A stretch of DNA of 11,209 nucleotides from Acidimicrobiales bacterium (GTDB lineage Bacteria > Actinomycetota > Acidimicrobiia > Acidimicrobiales > Poriferisodalaceae): the NCBI GenBank assembly GCA_030749275.1, contig JASMKJ010000028.1, positions 1-11,209 of the forward strand. The letters are read 5' to 3'. The notes under the pieces were generated by a model. It saw only the letters and a list, made by a program, of their open reading frames with translations, made no database searches and was not told the DNA's origin. The stretch's first letter is position 1, and every line of letters begins with the position of its first letter. A program made the translations under genes and the position numbers. Positions 8,265-11,209 of the stretch are shown piece after piece.

Positions 8265-9248
8265 CTAGGAGTGATTTTCTCCATCGAAGATTTCAGAGAC
8301 TGATGTGTCTTCGAATACCGATTCGAGCGCGTCGGCAAGAATGCCTGCGGCACTGAGTACCTCTAGTTTGTCGAAACGTTTTGAATCCGGCAGCGGCACA
8401 GTGTCGGTGACGATCACCCTGCTTAAGGGAGAATTCTTTAGACGATCGACCGCTGGTCCTGAGAACACGGCGTGAGTTGTGGCACACAAGACTTCCGACG
8501 CTCCATGGGTAATCAGAGTGTCCACCGCCGCACAAATTGTTCCTGCGGTATCAACCATGTCGTCGATGATGATGCAGGTCCGTCCGTCCACTTCGCCCAT
8601 TACGCCAAGGGCCTCTACCTCATTAGTGGATTGCAGGGATCGACGTTTGTAAATGGTCGCGACTTCGCAGTCGAGTCTTTTCGCGTATCGCTCTGCGACT
8701 TTTACTCGCCCCGTGTCTGGGGACACGATCACGGACCCTTCCGGGATGAACGATCGCAGATAGTCAATTAGGACGGGTGCCGCTGTTAGATGATCGACAG
8801 GGCCTTCGAAGAACCCTTGTATTTGGCCGCTGTGTAAATCAATACTCACCAACCGATCTGCACCTGCTTGCAAAAGTAGGTCTGAAACCAGTCGGGCAGT
8901 GATGGGTTCGCGACCCTGGGCCTTTCGGTCCTGACGTGCGTAGCCATAAAACGGCGCTACGGCTGTAATTCGTTTGGCCGAGGCCCGTCGAGCGGCATCG
9001 ACCATGATCAGATGCTCCATGATCGCGTCATTTACGCTCATGTCTTCGGTCGCTGCGTGGGTTTGGATTATGAATACGTCGCCACCACGAACTGACTCCT
9101 CGAACCGGCATTTGATCTCACCGTTCGCGAAGTCGATGAGTCCTGGGTCACCTAGCTCAATACCTAGGTGTTGAGCAATTTCGTGGGCAAGAGCAGGGTT
9201 CGCTCTTCCCGTGAACAGATGTAATCGCTTTTTGGTTACGAGTTCCAT
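8265..9248 (-). CDS. prs: Ribose-phosphate pyrophosphokinase (PRPP synthetase)
   Basis: A 327-residue class I enzyme that transfers pyrophosphate from ATP to ribose 5-phosphate. The PRPP product feeds purine, pyrimidine, NAD, histidine and tryptophan synthesis. Two type I phosphoribosyltransferase folds are visible. The first carries GEIKCRFEESVRG at 43-55 and the ATP-binding loop YGYARQDRKAQGREPIT at 101-117, with SIDLHSGQIQGFF at 135-147. The second carries VSPDTGRVKVAERYAK at 175-190, the catalytic flexible loop YKRRS at 200-204, and the PRPP/ribose-5-phosphate motif IIDDMVDTAGT at 227-237. It ends in VSEIF, the usual family ending, followed by a few extra residues. The ATG has GGAG 5 bases upstream. 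It follows glmU after 69 bases, a conserved actinobacterial pairing. Complete and ordinary. Confidence 0.98.
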   Translation of the reverse strand: MELVTKKRLHLFTGRANPALAHEIAQHLGIELGDPGLIDFANGEIKCRFEESVRGGDVFIIQTHAATEDMSVNDAIMEHLIMVDAARRASAKRITAVAPFYGYARQDRKAQGREPITARLVSDLLLQAGADRLVSIDLHSGQIQGFFEGPVDHLTAAPVLIDYLRSFIPEGSVIVSPDTGRVKVAERYAKRLDCEVATIYKRRSLQSTNEVEALGVMGEVDGRTCIIIDDMVDTAGTICAAVDTLITHGASEVLCATTHAVFSGPAVDRLKNSPLSRVIVTDTVPLPDSKRFDKLEVLSAAGILADALESVFEDTSVSEIFDGENHS

Positions 9249-9317
9249 CGCTTCTCCGGATGTAGAAGAGTTGTAGAACGGTCCCGTGACAGTACCCGAC
9301 GCAACATCTTCTGTGGG

Positions 9318-10085
9318 CTATTTGACATTAGATCGGCTTCTGAGCAGTAATTCACACTCAGCTAGTTGTTGGCTGTCGTTTACTCCGCGCACTTCGTCTG
9401 AGTCATCAACGGTGATTGCTACGACGTCATTGCCTGAGGTTGTCAGTAGCTCGATGACGTCGGTTAAGTAGTATTCGCTTTGCGAGTTCGTTCTTCGTAC
9501 GTCGCGAAGAGCCGAGGAAAGCAAACCGGATTTGAAGCAATAAACCGAAGTGTTGACTTCCCCAATGTTCAGTTCTTCAGGTAGGGCATCTGCGTGCTCA
9601 ACAATTCGATTGATTCGGCCCTGTTCGTCACGGACAATTCTTCCGTAGCCGGAAGGATCCGCGAATTCCGCCGTAAGTAATGTCGCCGCAGCTCCGGACC
9701 CATAGTGCAGTTCCTTTAGTTCAGCGAGGGTGCTCGCTGTCAGGAGGGGCATGTCTCCGGGCAGCACCATCACGTTGTTGTCGTCTGCTTCGAGGTCGGT
9801 GGGGTCAAGTAGTTGAAGCGCTACGGCAACTGCTTGTGCGGTACCGTTTTGTACCTTCTGTTCTGCGAACTCCCATCCAGATGGGTCGTTCGTTGTTTGA
9901 AGCAGTGTTTCTCGAACCCGGGACCCTTGATGTCCTACGACGATGATCATGTGCTCAACTCCTAACCCTTCAAGCGCTTTGATGACGTAGCCGGTCATTG
10001 GCTGCCCATCAAGCAGTTGAAGTGGTTTGGGTAGCGGTGATTGCATTCGCGATCCTTTGCCCGCTGCTAGCACGATTGCGCTCAT
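9318..10085 (-). CDS. glmU: GlmU-type UDP-GlcNAc pyrophosphorylase domain protein, acetyltransferase half absent
   Basis: A 255-residue nucleotidyltransferase (GT-A fold) matching the N-terminal half of GlmU, which makes UDP-GlcNAc from GlcNAc-1-phosphate and UTP for peptidoglycan. Visible motifs: AAGKGSRMQSPLPKPL (residues 7-22), the uridine-contact stretch QNGTAQAV, the metal Asp in LPGDMPLL, SGYGRIVRDEQGR with IVEHADA, the second metal ligand Asn in GEVNTSVY, and SEYYLTDVIELL. It stops just after VRGVNDSQQLAECE, exactly where bifunctional GlmU (about 450-480 residues) begins its left-handed beta-helix acetyltransferase. No remnant of that half lies before prs. GlcN-1-phosphate acetylation must therefore be encoded elsewhere, or the protein has another sugar substrate. 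The start is uncertain: the ATG at 10085 fits the family, but GTG at 10112 and TTG at 10139 are in frame and none has a good Shine-Dalgarno sequence. Confidence 0.88.
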   Translation of the reverse strand: MSAIVLAAGKGSRMQSPLPKPLQLLDGQPMTGYVIKALEGLGVEHMIIVVGHQGSRVRETLLQTTNDPSGWEFAEQKVQNGTAQAVAVALQLLDPTDLEADDNNVMVLPGDMPLLTASTLAELKELHYGSGAAATLLTAEFADPSGYGRIVRDEQGRINRIVEHADALPEELNIGEVNTSVYCFKSGLLSSALRDVRRTNSQSEYYLTDVIELLTTSGNDVVAITVDDSDEVRGVNDSQQLAECELLLRSRSNVK

Positions 10086-10174
10086 ACGACGGCCAGAAAG
10101 ATGTTGGTTCACGTCGATGGATTCCGTTCTTCGCCGCAAGGTCCGCTCTATGAAATCTAGTCGTAGCTAGTCCG

Positions 10175-10246
10175 TTCGGGGAGGAGGGCTCGAACCTCCA
10201 TTGTCGGGACCAAAACCCGATGTCCTGCCAGTTGAACGATCCCCGA
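10175..10246 (-). tRNA. tRNA-Gln (anticodon UUG)
   Basis: A 72-base cloverleaf can be folded by eye. The acceptor stem TCGGGGA pairs with TCCCCGA. The D stem GTTC pairs with GGAC around an 8-base loop. The anticodon stem TCGGG/CCCGA holds the loop TTTTGGT with TTG at positions 34-36. The variable loop is 4 bases, and the T stem GGAGG/CCTCC encloses TTCGAGC. The discriminator is A, and the following bases are CGG, so CCA is added after transcription. The U1-A72 end pair is usual for bacterial tRNA-Gln. It lies upstream of glmU on the same strand and may be processed from a shared transcript. Confidence 0.97.
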
Positions 10247-10252
10247 CCATCG

Positions 10253-10268
10253 GAGCACTTGAGTGCTC
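10253..10268. repeat. Palindrome just upstream of tRNA-Gln
   Basis: GAGCACT and AGTGCTC are perfect 7-base arms around TG, ending 6 bases before the mature tRNA 5' end. There is no T-run, so it is not a terminator. It could be a protein-binding site or a hairpin in the tRNA 5' leader. No known operator is recognised. Confidence 0.5.
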
Positions 10269-10281
10269 GGTCGATACCTCC

Positions 10282-10310
10282 AGCCTAACGATGGGAGCCA
10301 GGTGAATCAG
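10282..10310 (-). promoter_or_regulatory. Possible promoter for tRNA-Gln (and glmU)
   Basis: On the minus strand CTGATT (10305-10310) and TAGGCT (10282-10287) are separated by 17 bases. The -10 fits the TAnnnT core; the -35 is poor. Transcription would start near 10275, about 30 bases before the tRNA, placing the 10253-10268 palindrome in the leader. Weak evidence only. Confidence 0.25.
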
Positions 10311-10342
10311 CCCCTGCGTCAACAATGTCAGCAATTGCCACG

Positions 10343-10371
10343 TTGGCTCTGGCCAATGGTTCGGCTACCCT
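10343..10371 (+). promoter_or_regulatory. Candidate promoter of the bS22-type gene, giving a very short leader
   Basis: TTGGCT (10343-10348), a 17-base spacer and TACCCT (10366-10371) resemble a primary sigma promoter. The -10 ends only 10 bases before the ATG, so transcription would start within a few bases of it. No Shine-Dalgarno sequence precedes the gene, which agrees with leaderless or near-leaderless translation, common in Actinomycetota. Confidence 0.4.
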
Positions 10372-10381
10372 GCAATGCCTC

Positions 10382-10477
10382 ATGGGATCTCTTGTCAAAA
10401 AGCGTCGCAAACGTATGCGCAAGAAGAAGCACAAGAAGATGCTTCGACGGACGCGTTACCAGCGTCGCAACAAGTAG
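10382..10477 (+). CDS. Small basic ribosomal protein bS22 (AURKAIP1/COX24 domain)
   Basis: A 31-codon gene, the only one seen on the plus strand. It encodes a protein dominated by Lys and Arg: it starts MGSLVKKRRKRMRKKKH and ends RRTRYQRRNK. This is the layout of the 30-35-residue bS22 of mycobacteria and other actinobacteria (VIKKRRKRM...KKKHRK...RRTRVQRRK, from memory), a component of the small ribosomal subunit related to the mitoribosomal AURKAIP1/COX24 domain. The start is the ATG at 10382; the stop is TAG. There is no Shine-Dalgarno sequence, and a promoter-like TTGGCT-17-TACCCT lies immediately upstream. It diverges from tRNA-Gln and converges with ispE, with 27 bases between stops and no obvious terminator between them. 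It is easily missed because of its length. Identification rests on the distinctive motif order, which I consider strong. Confidence 0.93.
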   Translation: MGSLVKKRRKRMRKKKHKKMLRRTRYQRRNK

Positions 10478-10504
10478 TCGTTCCGGCGGACTGGCCTAAT
10501 TCGG

Positions 10505-11209
10505 CTAACCCGCATCTCCTTTTGCGTCTTGTGCAGGGACTGTTACGACATTCTTCGATGTAGTCCCTCGATGGGTGAACGCCTCGTGATGACCCTCCAC
10601 AAACCAAGTCCCTCCGCTTCCAGCCATTCGGGCTTGTTTTCCTGTGGCTTCGGTGAGAACGTCGCGCCATTCGGCGAGTCGAGGTTCTACCGTAAGAGCT
10701 GCCGTTTCAAGATCGTTGCCATGGTCACCTGTCGGACTATTTAGCTCGTCCCAGGCTCGATAGACCTCAGGGGTGGATACTCCTATTGGGGGGATCAGAA
10801 GAGTCATCCCAAGTTGACGGTACGGCAATGGCTCGAGTATTTCGCCGATTCCTCTTACATGCGCTCGACCACCCTTGAGGCAAAAAGCGACGTCGGCTCC
10901 AAGTTTTGCGGCGGCGATTGGGTCGTCAAATCCGGCCCATCGTAAAACCGCCGCCGCGTTCGTTGATCCGCCGCCCAGTCCTGCTCCTGCAGGGATCCTC
11001 TTAATGATCGTCACATCCGCCGTTCGGCCTGTCATCTCTAGTGCTTGATTAACAAGGTTGCTGTGGTCAATAGGCACATCAAATCCGGAACCTGCGGATC
11101 GAACTTTGATCCCTGAACCATCACTGATCAAGAGTTCATCACAAAGATCTATCGAAACCATCTCAGCGTCGATGAGGTGATAACCGTCTTCGCGTCGGCC
11201 TTTCACGTT
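10505..11209 (-). CDS. ispE: 4-diphosphocytidyl-2-C-methyl-D-erythritol kinase, N-terminus cut by window edge
   Basis: GHMP-family kinase of the MEP isoprenoid pathway; it phosphorylates the 2-hydroxyl of CDP-methylerythritol using ATP. The open frame runs off the right edge, leaving 234 residues. The first visible ones, NVKGRREDGYH, match the conserved block about 15-20 residues into the protein, so the start and the substrate-binding Lys are outside the window. The ATP-binding glycine loop IPAGAGLGGGSTNAA is clear, as are GADVAFCLKGG (catalytic Asp) and the C-terminal GHMP motif RMAGSGGTWF. The GTG at 11204-11206 is an internal Val codon rather than the start. In actinobacteria ispE commonly lies near this glmU-prs-pth-mfd neighbourhood. 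Its 3' end faces the convergent bS22 gene, so it probably ends a separate transcription unit. Confidence 0.96.
   Translation of the reverse strand, partial: NVKGRREDGYHLIDAEMVSIDLCDELLISDGSGIKVRSAGSGFDVPIDHSNLVNQALEMTGRTADVTIIKRIPAGAGLGGGSTNAAAVLRWAGFDDPIAAAKLGADVAFCLKGGRAHVRGIGEILEPLPYRQLGMTLLIPPIGVSTPEVYRAWDELNSPTGDHGNDLETAALTVEPRLAEWRDVLTEATGKQARMAGSGGTWFVEGHHEAFTHRGTTSKNVVTVPAQDAKGDAG

Noticed and set aside
10086..10139. Longer N-terminus of GlmU starting at TTG 10139
   Set aside because: The extra 18 residues do not resemble the family N-terminus, and there is no clear Shine-Dalgarno sequence. It cannot be fully excluded, nor can GTG 10112.
10263..10670. Longer open frames overlapping the bS22 gene on both strands (10263-10499, 10375-10563, 10395-10670)
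   Set aside because: They are other-frame readings of the bS22 and ispE coding sequences with no recognisable motif. The short bS22 frame has a clear family pattern.
11204..11206. GTG as the start of ispE
   Set aside because: The frame continues upstream to the window edge, and the conserved GRREDGYH block normally lies well inside the protein, so this is an internal Val codon of a truncated gene.

Overview
This is a stretch of bacterial core chromosome. It is packed almost entirely on the minus strand, so it reads from the right end of the window to the left. GC is about one half. The gene order is ispE / tRNA-Gln / glmU / prs / rplY(ctc) / pth / mfd / lipoprotein / mazG / eno, close to the housekeeping neighbourhood known from Actinomycetota. 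The long TL5/CTC-type L25 with an acidic tail and the tiny bS22-type ribosomal protein point the same way. The moderate GC, the tetrapyrrole-methylase/MazG fusion and the GlmU cut down to one domain suggest a lineage away from the classic high-GC actinomycetes, perhaps Acidimicrobiia or a relative. That placement is inference.

Layout, in minus-strand transcription order: ispE enters from the right edge without its N-terminus and ends at 10505. A 31-residue bS22-type protein gene (10382-10477, plus strand) converges on it with 27 bases between the stop codons. A 135-base divergent spacer then separates bS22 from tRNA-Gln(UUG) (10175-10246). Next come a single-domain GlmU-type uridylyltransferase, PRPP synthetase (prs), L25/CTC (rplY), peptidyl-tRNA hydrolase (pth), transcription-repair coupling factor (mfd), a parvulin/SurA-like lipoprotein, a YabN-like methylase-MazG protein, and enolase, whose last few residues fall off the left edge. 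Gaps from rplY to mazG are small or negative (pth/mfd overlap 4 bases; lipoprotein/mazG gap 4 bases), so that block is probably co-transcribed and partly translationally coupled. The wider gaps before rplY (118 bases), prs (69) and eno (92) could hold extra promoters, but I see no convincing one. No stretch over 300 bases lacks a gene.

The genes cover precursor supply (IspE for isoprenoids, GlmU for UDP-GlcNAc, Prs for PRPP), translation (tRNA-Gln, L25, bS22, Pth), genome and nucleotide-pool maintenance (Mfd, MazG), envelope protein folding (lipoprotein) and glycolysis (Eno).

I see no mobile element, CRISPR array, phage gene or obvious new defence system. The points most worth a second look are the short bS22 gene on the opposite strand, the GlmU without its acetyltransferase half, the lipoprotein combining a degenerate parvulin domain with an EF-hand-like loop, and a perfect 12-bp hairpin inside that lipoprotein's coding sequence.
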